Source: Larix kaempferi
Taxonomy: Eukaryota > Streptophyta > Pinopsida > Pinales > Pinaceae
Assembly: GCA_027924585.1 (NCBI GenBank)
Contig: BSBM01000361.1
Coordinates: 66,686,001 to 66,750,000, forward strand
Direction of reading: 5' to 3'
DNA length: 64,000 bases
Positions 56,801 through 64,000 of the stretch are shown one piece after another. How positions within the stretch are numbered: the stretch's first letter is position 1; the number at the start of each line of letters is the position of its first letter. Both the position numbers and the translations under genes were made by a program. Below the pieces are notes generated by a model, which did not search any database, was not told where the DNA came from, and was given only the letters and a program-made list of their open reading frames with translations.

Positions 56801-59800
56801 GAAGACGCTTCTGGGATGAAATAGGAACGGTGGTGCATATCATCCCAAGGATAATCCGGGGCAGTTAGGGCCTCAAGAATCTCCTCATCAGTACGGAAAG
56901 TCTGCGTCGTCAAATCGGTTGACGAGGGGGTAGTAGAAGTGTTGGTTGAAGAGATCATGTAGATGATATTAACCTCTTCGGAAGGGGGAGAGACCGGGGG
57001 GTAGATCTCCTCAATGGTAGGTGGTGCCGTCTCAAGGTCCAGATTGTTCATCTCATAGAGAGCCGCTCTGTAATCCGGGAGATCGGGACAATGATGTGAA
57101 TAGTGCCCGTAAATACCGCAGATGGCGCAGGAGTGGTTGGTACGTAGGGACTTATCTTTAGGCTTGGGAGTGGGGTTTAGTTCGACTGTTGGGATGTTGG
57201 GGTCATCATCGAGCATTTGCATGTGCTTCTGTAATGCAGGTAACTGTGGGCATTGGTGGGTCGCATGGCCCAACTCGTCACACAGCGAGCATTTGGGAGG
57301 AGCACGAAACACTGGAGGGTTCTTGACTGTCTTGGGAGGTGGGACAGCAGTGTAAGGGTGTGGACCTCTGCCCCCAGTGGGTTGAAGAGGAGGAGGAGGT
57401 GTCGTGGAGGACGAAGGGGTAGGGACCCCGGGAGGTGGGTGGGTGGTAGTAGCCATGGGTTGCACCGGCTGGAGGACGACATCTGGTGTCGGCGGGCGAA
57501 CGGGAGGCGAAAGGTACCATACAGGTAATCCCAATGTTAACCCAGGGAGGCTAAGGGTAGCCATGACCGGGGCGCTTACTACTCCTGCTGGAGGAACTAG
57601 GAAGGGGATCGTATGGATCGGTGTAACACCAATGTGACTAGGTACCAATGGTGGTTTAGGCAACAAGGATGGTTGATTGTTAGGTGGTAGGATGTCATGG
57701 GACAAGGTACATAAGTCAGACATTTCGGGCGTAGATGATGGCGGAGGAATGGATTGAAAGGTGGAGGTCATCGGCGCGTCTGAGTAGACTCCAGGCCCCG
57801 TAGAAGAAACAAATGAGGTGGAGGCAGGAGAAACAGGTTGTTCAACCATGGGGAGAACATTTTCCGGTGCCGCTGGAGCACTGGGATCATAGTAGGTGAG
57901 CTGGTCAATCTTAACCACGCGTCCTTCATGGGGGAACATCATGGTGCGAAAGACAGAAGAGGCAACCGCCCGCATGGCATACATGTAGCTGCGGCCAAGT
58001 AGAAGGTTGTAATCCAATTGGGCATTGATTACCTCTATGTCAATAAGAACTGTTTTACCACCTAACTGGACTGGAACGTTGGGTAGAAGGCCTTGGGGCT
58101 GGGCCGAACGACCGTCGTAGGCACGTAACGCAATGGTGGACTGCTGGAGAGGAGGGGATCCTAGCTTCTGCCATACAAATGTAGACATAACGCATGTGGA
58201 AGCACCCTCATCAATGATGCACCGATGGATAACAAGATTTCTAACGGAGACTGTAACTTGGAAGGCTAAGCTAGAAGGTAGGCGTGGTTCAGACTGGTCT
58301 AAATCAAACGCCATCAAATGTGAATCAGTTGGGTCAATCCCCCCGATGGCGGAAAGTAAAGTCTTGCGCTGGGAAGGGCAGTTCTTCAATACTTCCAACG
58401 CAGACATGGCTGCGGGAGATTGGGCTAGGTCGTCTACGATGTTGTAGTTTGACGCAGCGCGCGCGTTAGGGTTATTGTTGATTCGGCGCAGTGGGAAACG
58501 AGGTGCTTTCGCAGCGCCGTCTGTGGGAGGCGGAGGGATGCGTAACGCCTGATCGGTGGGGTGGGCGTTAGTAGTTTTATCCATGGGAGTGGCTTCAGAG
58601 GTGGAGCCATATTGGTTCCGACGGGTCTGGAGGTTGACGTCAGCTGATGACATCATCAATAAGTGGTGGGTACCTGAGTCAAACATGGGTTGATCAGGGG
58701 CAGCGTAGGTGATCTGTTGTTGTTGGGGTTGCACGTTAGCTTGAGGGGCCAACGGCTGAGTGTTCACCACGCCTTGGGTCGGTAAGGGGTTTTGCAGCAC
58801 CAAAGGGGGTTGCTGAGGTTGGGGGGGGTTGGGCGGTGCTTGGGGAGCCGCATGCCCTTGGCGATGGGCCTCGTCAACCCAAAGCTGCCGAGCTCGCTCC
58901 AAGTGTGGGCAAGCATGGGTGTAATGTCCATAGACCCCGCAAATAGAACAAGGGTGGTTCGTTCGCAGATTGGGGTTTTTGGCCTGCTTGGGCGGGCGAT
59001 CAGGGTTTTGATTAGCGGGGGCCGCATTGTTGTTGTCAGGGGGATTAGCCGGTTGACCTGATTGGTCTGTAGGTTGGTTGTTTCCCCGATTACGGCCCTT
59101 GCCGCGGTTCTGTTGGCCCTGGTTACGTTGGTTATTCTGGTTTTGCTGCGGGTTATGTTGGGCGTAAACTTGCCCTTGGGCAGCAGGTGGATTTTGAGGT
59201 TGCGCAGGTGCAGGAGCAGGCTGCGGAGGATGATATGTAGGTTGAGGCTGAGCAGGTGCAGCAACTTGAGGGGATTGCTGATAGGACTGCGGAGCAGGTT
59301 GTGGATGTGCCGCAGGGGCTGCCTGGGGCGGATAATAAGCTGGTGGGGCTTGTGAAGGCGCAGGAGCCGGGGCGGTCTGCTGATGGTAGTAAGGCTGAGG
59401 GGCGACTGAAGGAGCATAAGCAGGAGTCGCATACCCAAAGCACTGAGGTGGACACGAAGGTCCATGGGAATGGTGATGTGTCATGGGAGCATACGAGTTG
59501 GTTGCTCCAGACTGTGAAGTAGCCCGCGACAGGTCGGGGCCAGGGGTAGGACGTGCTATAGAAAATGGTTGGGGATGCGAAGAAACACGGCCAATGATAC
59601 CATCTGCAGCGTGGGATGCCCCCGGCGCATCATGATGGGAGGACTCGCCGCGAGGGGCGTCAGGTATAATGGTATAAAGGTAACCCGACTGGGCGTAAAT
59701 GAGGTCGAACTGCTGTGCCTTAAGGATGGCCTCTTCTTCAGACTGGGGTCTTTCTGAAGCTACATCCTTAGCAATGACGGGAAGCAGGGACTTGAGGAAC

Positions 59801-60852
59801 CAATCGAGGAAGATGCGGTCATCTAATTTAATCTTGCATAAGCTACGGCGTCGACGCCACTCATGGATGTGGTCCGTGATATGGGTAGCCGTGTTTTGCC
59901 TACAAGAGAGAAGGATCTCAACGCCCGCGTCATAGCGGACTGGAAACTGGAAGAACTGCAGGAAAGTCGAGGCCAGGGAAGAAAAGGTGGCGTGGGTCCC
60001 ATGAGGCTGCTCAATATACCACTTGGCTGCAGAGCCAGTAAAGGTGCGCTGTAAGAGACGGAGGCGAACAGAGTCATCCACGATGGAGTTAGAGGAACAC
60101 CATAGGTGGAAAGACATGATATGGTTTTGTGGGTCCTCACCGGCCTTACCCTCGAACTTAGGGATGTCAGAGGGTAGTTTGGTAGGCATATGAGGCCACA
60201 TAGGGTCGTGTCGAATAGGATCATTGGTCAATCTGGCCAGGTCAGGTAGGTTGAGGCTAGCCATGAACGACAAACTGGAAGAAGGCTGTGACACAGTAGT
60301 GCTGTGGACCAAGTTGGGGCCAGTGCCCCCAAGTGGAGGGACAAGATGTGAGGTGGTGCCCCCAAGTGGGGGAACTGAGGTAGTGAAGGATGGTCCAGCA
60401 CCACCATGGGTAGTGTGAGCCACTGATGTAGTGGGGATAGGTATTCCCGCTGTGGGAATAGGTACCGTGAGGGGAACGGCAGATGGTTGCCCCATGGAGG
60501 GCATACCAAAAACAGGTGTAGTAACTGGTGTAGTGGTGGATGTGCCACCAATGGTCCCTATGACAAATGGAGTGGAAGTCGTACCAGCCATGGGGCTAGT
60601 AGGGGCAGTATAAATAGGGTTCTCAGACTCTTCGTCAGAATCAGAGGTAAAGTAAGGTGCGTCACTATCTGGTGACGGAGACCTACGTCGCTGACGGGTG
60701 GAGTCAAGTGACAAGGCTCTAGATCTGTGATGAGTGGTATCAACGGACAATGATCGGAATCTATGACGAGTGGTGTCGAGAGAACCGTGCTGTGGGGGCT
60801 CGCTCCTGAGGCGCCGAGAATGTCTCGGGGACTCAATGGTGACAGATGGTGT
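53896..60852 (-). CDS. gag-pol: D Gag-Pol polyprotein, apparently intact Ty3
   Basis: Open from 60852 to the stop at 53896. Residues counted from codon 60750: capsid about 180-380 (DIPKFEGKAGEDPQNHIMSF); Pro/Gln/Ala-rich linker; zinc knuckle CSICGVYGHYTHACP at 601; protease IIDEGASTCV, Asp 847; Pro-rich region; two more knuckles, CSLCDELGHATHQCP (1154) and CAICGIYGHYSHHCP (1208); RT with YLDD at 1579; RNase H; integrase with HEEAEH...HCHNC, Asp 2006, Asp 2066 and Glu 2102 (DD35E). All catalytic residues are present. No ATG lies between the upstream TAG (60853-60855) and 60591, the first in-frame ATG, so the true start may be lost: translation from 60591 would drop about 88 residues. Knuckles after the protease are unusual. 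Confidence 0.93.
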   Translation of the reverse strand, partial: TPSVTIESPRHSRRLRSEPPQHGSLDTTRHRFRSLSVDTTHHRSRALSLDSTRQRRRSPSPDSDAPYFTSDSDEESENPIYTAPTSPMAGTTSTPFVIGTIGGTSTTTPVTTPVFGMPSMGQPSAVPLTVPIPTAGIPIPTTSVAHTTHGGAGPSFTTSVPPLGGTTSHLVPPLGGTGPNLVHSTTVSQPSSSLSFMASLNLPDLARLTNDPIRHDPMWPHMPTKLPSDIPKFEGKAGEDPQNHIMSFHLWCSSNSIVDDSVRLRLLQRTFTGSAAKWYIEQPHGTHATFSSLASTFLQFFQFPVRYDAGVEILLSCRQNTATHITDHIHEWRRRRSLCKIKLDDRIFLDWFLKSLLPVIAKDVASERPQSEEEAILKAQQFDLIYAQSGYLYTIIPDAPRGESSHHDAPGASHAADGIIGRVSSHPQPFSIARPTPGPDLSRATSQSGATNSYAPMTHHHSHGPSCPPQCFGYATPAYAPSVAPQPYYHQQTAPAPAPSQAPPAYYPPQAAPAAHPQPAPQSYQQSPQVAAPAQPQPTYHPPQPAPAPAQPQNPPAAQGQVYAQHNPQQNQNNQRNQGQQNRGKGRNRGNNQPTDQSGQPANPPDNNNAAPANQNPDRPPKQAKNPNLRTNHPCSICGVYGHYTHACPHLERARQLWVDEAHRQGHAAPQAPPNPPQPQQPPLVLQNPLPTQGVVNTQPLAPQANVQPQQQQITYAAPDQPMFDSGTHHLLMMSSADVNLQTRRNQYGSTSEATPMDKTTNAHPTDQALRIPPPPTDGAAKAPRFPLRRINNNPNARAASNYNIVDDLAQSPAAMSALEVLKNCPSQRKTLLSAIGGIDPTDSHLMAFDLDQSEPRLPSSLAFQVTVSVRNLVIHRCIIDEGASTCVMSTFVWQKLGSPPLQQSTIALRAYDGRSAQPQGLLPNVPVQLGGKTVLIDIEVINAQLDYNLLLGRSYMYAMRAVASSVFRTMMFPHEGRVVKIDQLTYYDPSAPAAPENVLPMVEQPVSPASTSFVSSTGPGVYSDAPMTSTFQSIPPPSSTPEMSDLCTLSHDILPPNNQPSLLPKPPLVPSHIGVTPIHTIPFLVPPAGVVSAPVMATLSLPGLTLGLPVWYLSPPVRPPTPDVVLQPVQPMATTTHPPPGVPTPSSSTTPPPPLQPTGGRGPHPYTAVPPPKTVKNPPVFRAPPKCSLCDELGHATHQCPQLPALQKHMQMLDDDPNIPTVELNPTPKPKDKSLRTNHSCAICGIYGHYSHHCPDLPDYRAALYEMNNLDLETAPPTIEEIYPPVSPPSEEVNIIYMISSTNTSTTPSSTDLTTQTFRTDEEILEALTAPDYPWDDMHHRSYFIPEASSSSTATQYAVESKDFLPTKVDWFKDPIPAPDAFEEGNMANISPVIQVDIAVPGRAPELITLGAFCSKQEIEDYTHLFKEFRDVFAWSYTEMPGLDPAIIEHHIDTWPDVTPVRQKQRPIHPSKLPAVKAEIEKLRKAGFIYPIAYTTWVSNPVPVNKKQGTIRVCTDFRDLNYACPKDNFPTPFIDQLIDACAGHEVLSFMDGFSGYNQIQIRKEDQYKTAFTTPWGTFAYRVMPFGLKNAGATFQRAMTYCFHDLVHILLVYLDDLTARSRKRSDHLNDLRQIFLRCRKYQIRLNPHKCVFCVPAGRLLGFIVSQKGITVDPLKVQAILDLPPPRTLRQLQSLQGRSNFLRRFVPDYATTVHGFLRLLRTHVLFVWDAQAEAAFEALKKALTQAPLISPPDFTRDFILYVSASEHAVSGVLVQEDDSHQEHVIYYVSQTLSGPPLRYPYEEKLALAVVFSVQKLRHYILMSHTTVVANSNPMVYLLNRRLLQGRVAKWVIILQEYDLTFKTPKSTKALALAQLITDLPSFLPAKPISDELPDNHLFTISSDDPWYGDILLYLRTQKFRPKVTRNGRRRIRHQASRYLLLGDVLYRRGVDTILRRFLTHEEAEHVLNDCHSGACGGHFSGMATAQKVVRAGYFWPTLFTDCITAVKHCHNCQLFAPKARTPPAPLHPVVTVGPFCKWAIDFMECRPQSANGHKYIVVAVDYFTKWAEAMPTFNCTADTAARFFFNHVIARFGVPKQLVSDHGSHFEDAVWRELSTLLKYEHQFSSAYYPQGNGQVEAINKILKTILQRTVDKHKSNWHHMLFPALWAYRTSTKTATGFTPFHLVHGIESVLPIECQIPALQIAVELLPDTTPLEQRLLHLEQADEDRRATLQNIEAAKNRSKTGYDKHVHPRTFHEGDLVLAYDQAHDKTGKGKFESMWQGPYVVQTCLGKGAYILADSEGRPLRNPRNGLYLKRFYP

Positions 60853-61929
60853 CTAAGTCTCTGTGGGTTGAGGTGAGTATAAAAACAGCTCAAAAATCCT
60901 AATGCAACCGAGTGTGCAGAAGGAGAGCTAAAAAGCAAGGCACTCAGGCCAACAACCAACTCAAAACACCCACTGCAACAGCTGTGCTACAATAGGTGGA
61001 GTAACAACAAAGATGGTCAGAATACCAACAAGCAGCAGGTTTCCTAAAAAAGAAAAATGGTGGACTCACTAGACCAAAGGGAGGTAAAGGAGCATGCAAA
61101 CACCTAACTAAAAGTATTCTGACTTAACTAAACATATCCTCTGCAAGGTGATGAAATCCAAGTCAGACAATATGAGTAGGAAAGCCAAGTGGCTATGATA
61201 TCCCCCTACCGGGAGGGATACCGGGTAGACAATCCTAGAAGAATGGCAACTAAGATACCCCGTTCATGACACGTCCAGAAAGGTGAATCTGCCGTTTAGT
61301 TCGTTGACCGCAATACCCCTATACAGGGATATCCCGCGAACCGCGAAAGGTAGCCCTTCGGTTACTGAATGGAGTGCGGTATTCCACTCAGGCCTCCGGA
61401 ACCAGTCTCCCGACTTCAACCCTCCTAAGGGAGAGGCCCTCTGATAAACTGGTCGTGACCGTGCCAAAAAGTACTAGGGGATTTTGGTTCCCTATTTGGA
61501 CAACAACTATGTCTCAAGTGAAATAACCAAGGGGTGTTATTGGAAGCCTATCCCCCTGATCCTACCTAACTACAATGATTCTTTTGTGTTCCCCAAGTGG
61601 GGTTAGAATGTTGGTTTAGTTAGGTACTTTTTAAGGCTCACTTGATTTAATGTGACAGAGTGTGTGCTCGTGAGGTGTTGAACCCAAAAACAGAAGTGCC
61701 ACAAGGGAGGGCAACTTCCAATCTATCAATAATGCTGAAATTGATTCTTTTAATTTGCAAAATTTTCTGAAATAAAAATATTGAAATTTTAAAAAGATTC
61801 TGTAAAAGGAACAGGAATTATGTTGCAGAAAGGCTGTAAGGAAGTGGGCTGCAGGTGGGACAGAGGGCTGTTCAAATGCAGAAAATATTGCAGCAAGAGG
61901 GGCTGGGCTCAAAACAGGAAAAGAGCAGA

Positions 61930-62360
61930 AATCAGACCGCGGGTCTGTGGCGGATCAGAACAGGCCGACCGCGGGTTTAAGGGAAACAGCGGCGGTCAGG
62001 TCGCGGCTATCGGGCCAACAGAGGCAGTCGGGACGCATGAAACAGGGGAAAAGGCACAGTCGGGTCGCGGCTATCGGGCCAACAGTGGCAGTCGGGACGC
62101 AGGAAAACTGGAAAAAGACACAGTCGGGTCGCGGCAAAAAGGCTAACAGGCGCAGTCGGGACGCACGAAAGAGGCAGAAAGCCGCAGTCGGGACGCGTGA
62201 AAAAGGCCGACAGGCGCAGTCAGATCGCGGCAAACAGGCTGATTAGCCACGGTCGGATCGCAGGTAACAGACTTGAATCCGCCGACAGAGCGTCGGAAGC
62301 AGTCTGAGAGCCACGGTCGGATCGCGGGTAAAGGCCTGAAAGGCGCGGTCGGGACGCGAC
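61930..62360 (-). repeat. 32-bp minisatellite in the D leader
   Basis: A CAGTCGGGWCGC core (variants CGGTCGGATCGC, CAGTCAGATCGC) recurs at 61993, 62025, 62057, 62089, 62121, 62153, 62185, 62217, 62250, 62314 and 62346: steps of 32, 33 or 64 bases. GC-rich against an AT-rich background. Confidence 0.9.
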
Positions 62361-62449
62361 TGTAGAAGGAAAAAGACGCGGTATGCGGCGGCCGAAAGGG
62401 GCAGCCGAAAGGAAAAAATTTTAAAAAACGGAAACCAGAAATTCGAAAA

Positions 62450-62464
62450 CTAGTGGAGTCGCCA
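62450..62464 (-). other. Primer-binding site of D
   Basis: TGGCGACTCCACTAG on the minus strand, four bases after the LTR. The TGGCGACTCC start is common in plant Ty3 elements; I do not assign the tRNA. Confidence 0.8.
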
Positions 62465-62468
62465 AAAC

Positions 62469-63189
62469 TGTAGCTAGGTTTTACCCCCAGCTTGTGCCAA
62501 TGAGCACCTACTAAGGAGAATGGACTCCTTAGTAGCAGTTCAGTATATTAAACTAATTATGCAAAAACAAAAAATTAAATTATTTCTAAGACAAGCATGA
62601 AGCATAAACACCAAAATGAAAGAATGACTTTGTATTGATGTTACCTTGAGTGTCAAGGTTGGTGAAGCCCTTTGCAGTGTCCAAGAGGCTGCTCCAAGCT
62701 TCTGAATGCTCCTTCTCCTTCTCCAATGTTGGGGATGGGCCAAAGGTGGCTCTCAAGGTGAAAATAGTTCAAAGGTGAACTAGGGTTTCGAGAGAGATTT
62801 TGGCAGAGTAAGGGTGCTTGTGATTGTGGATATGGAATAAGGGATCTCCATCACCTATTTATAGTTTTTTGGTGGTGGAGTGCTGACCCATGGTTTTAGG
62901 AAACACATGGTTTTATGCAGCTGTATAGGGTTTTTTTTCTCCTTTTCCTCATTATTTTATATTTTTATTCCCTTTTTAGGGGATTTTTGCTATTTTTGGA
63001 GGAAAAAGGGGGTTTTTTAGCCTTTTTTAGGCTATTTTGATGGTTTTTTGGCCCTTTGGAGGCATTTTAGGCCTTTTGGAGGCTTTTTAATGGGTTTTTT
63101 GGGATTTTAATGGAAATATGGTAGGAAAATGGACAAATGAGTCATATAATGTGGTAAATGAGCTAGTGAGCACTTTTTGGGTGTTAACA
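62469..63189 (-). repeat. 5' LTR of D
   Basis: 721 bp, about 99% identical to 50623-51345. The same hairpin lies near 62509-62536. Confidence 0.95.
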
Positions 63190-63194
63190 AGTGG

Positions 63195-64000
63195 GGACTG
63201 GATTTTATTGGAGAAATAAACCCAGCATCTTCAGGCCAGCATCATTGGATTTTGACTGCCACAGATTTCTTTACAAAGTGGGTAGAGGCTATCCCCACAA
63301 GGAATGCCACAGATAAGGTAATTATGGATTTCATAGAAAATAATATTCTGAGCAGGTTTGGTTGTCCACAAAGATTGATTACTGATAATGCCAAAGCATT
63401 CAAATCCAAGGCAATGGTGGCCTTTTGTGAGAAAAATGGTATTATGCTAAAACACTCAACTCCCTATTATCCTCAGGGAAATGGTCAGGCTGAATCATCT
63501 AACAAAAATATCATTCAATGCATCAAGAAATTGCTCAAACAAAATAAAAAATCCTGGGATTCAATGTTGAAATATGCATTATGGGCAGATAGGATTACTG
63601 TAAAACAAGCCATTGGTACTTCACCCTTTCAACTGGTTTATGGAACAGAAGCAGTATTTCCAGTACAATTGGGAATCCCAGTAATGAAGTTCCTCCAAAA
63701 TTCTCAAGAGGAACCAGATGATTTGCAAAGGAGAATTTTTGAAATGATTGAGTTGCAGCAGAACAGGGAAAAGGTAGATAAAGAAGCCCAGTTGTATAGA
63801 GCTAAAATGAAAACCAGGTTTGACAGAAATATCAAAGATCACATTTTTTCAGAAGGTGAGATGGTTTTAAGATGGGATGCAAGAAAGGAACAGAAGGGGA
63901 AACATGGAAAATTTGATAATTTATGGTTTGGCCCTTTTCTCATAGCTAAGGTTTTGGAAAATAATACTTTCATATTGCAGTCTTTGGAAGGAGAGGAATT
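63195..64000 (+). CDS. B integrase core and C-terminus, continues off window
   Basis: The frame interrupted at 50622 resumes as GLDFIGEINPASSGQ and stays open for 268 codons to the window end. The catalytic triad is Asp in GLDFIGE (63201), Asp in RLITDNAKAF and Glu in GNGQAESSNKN, with normal spacing. It continues with FQLVYGTEAVFPVQ, a charged helix, GEMVLRWDAR and GKFDNLWFGPFLIAKV, the typical Tat/Athila C-terminal region. Catalytic residues look intact, so B was probably functional shortly before D inserted. Its 3' LTR should lie to the right. Confidence 0.88.

Larger units (their letters stand above)
60853..62468 (-). other. D leader
   Basis: 1.6 kb between gag and primer site, containing the 32-bp minisatellite (61930-62360). 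The in-frame sequence upstream of the TAG at 60853-60855 continues open for some 15 codons without an ATG. Plus-strand ORFs at 61820-62246 are products of the repeat. Confidence 0.6.
50623..63189 (-). mobile_element. D: young full-length Ty3 element with large polyprotein
   Basis: A 12,567-bp minus-strand element: LTRs at 62469-63189 (721 bp) and 50623-51345 (723 bp) differ at about four bases and two single-base indels, a perfect 5-bp duplication AGTGG, primer site, purine tract and one frame of about 2300 codons with all Ty3 enzymes. The leader has a 32-bp minisatellite and the 3' UTR three different tandem arrays. The long 3' UTR with satellites and the large size fit the Tat/Ogre group. 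The insertion splits the integrase of B. Confidence 0.95.

Noticed and set aside
58764-59465. 233-codon frame inside the D gag region, same strand
   Set aside because: It is another frame of the Pro/Gln-rich gag linker; it has no domain of its own.
61820-62246. Plus-strand frames rich in G, R and Q
   Set aside because: They translate the 32-bp minisatellite in D's leader; the period is not a multiple of three and the strand is opposite to the element.
61930-62360. CRISPR array
   Set aside because: Regular 32-bp spacing, but units are contiguous direct repeats without unique spacers, in a plant retrotransposon leader.

Overview
This is plant nuclear DNA made almost entirely of nested transposable elements. 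Evidence for a plant: Ty3 and Copia LTR retrotransposons with plant-type primer sites, an Athila/Tat-like element, a chromovirus-like element, an L1-type LINE fragment, a tRNA-derived SINE, a hAT-type MITE and a CACTA (TNP2) fragment. Every element but one pol is nested, decayed or truncated, which fits a large, repeat-rich genome. A gymnosperm or similar large-genome plant is only my guess. I see no intact host gene, rRNA, tRNA gene or CRISPR array.

Layout. 1-15874: an old Ty3 element (T1). Its 5' LTR runs off the left edge and its LTRs differ at about 8% by eye. It carries an ORF before gag, gag, protease, a second gag-like domain, a reverse-transcriptase (RT) stub, then a TATA box and a long extra ORF. 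That extra ORF is split by a complete minus-strand Copia element (C1, 7953-14895, 5-bp target duplication, LTRs about 3% apart, polyprotein with four in-frame stops). 16778-24667: a coding-free element (F) bounded by direct repeats of about 1 kb. It contains tandem repeats, a hAT-type MITE and a SINE. 24668-25436: LINE RT fragment. 25437-32545: a second Copia of the same family (C2). Its LTRs differ at only 2 of 608 positions, yet its coding region is largely deleted or replaced.

33402-40066: decayed minus-strand chromovirus (E). A polyA-tailed retroposon (R) sits in its LTR. 40227-40497: a SET-domain exon. 40921-41552: a CACTA transposase fragment with an intron, cut by the LTR of a Ty3 element (K, 41553-43054). 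43055-49200: Athila-like element (A). It is joined abruptly to the pol of a Tat-like element (B, from 49201). B's pol is open but is split in the integrase by a 12.6-kb Ty3 element (D, 50623-63189, 5-bp duplication, LTRs about 99% alike), then resumes at 63195 and runs off the window. D holds the longest reading frame, about 2300 codons on the minus strand.

How the parts relate. The order of insertion can be read from target duplications and LTR divergence: T1 is older than C1, while C2 and D are recent. The most unusual features are: the separate TATA-plus-ORF unit in T1; rapidly changing satellite arrays in the 3' UTRs of the Copia pair and of D; a 32-bp minisatellite in D's leader; duplicated zinc knuckles placed after the protease in D; and a 13-bp perfect hairpin around the TATA box of the young Copia LTR.
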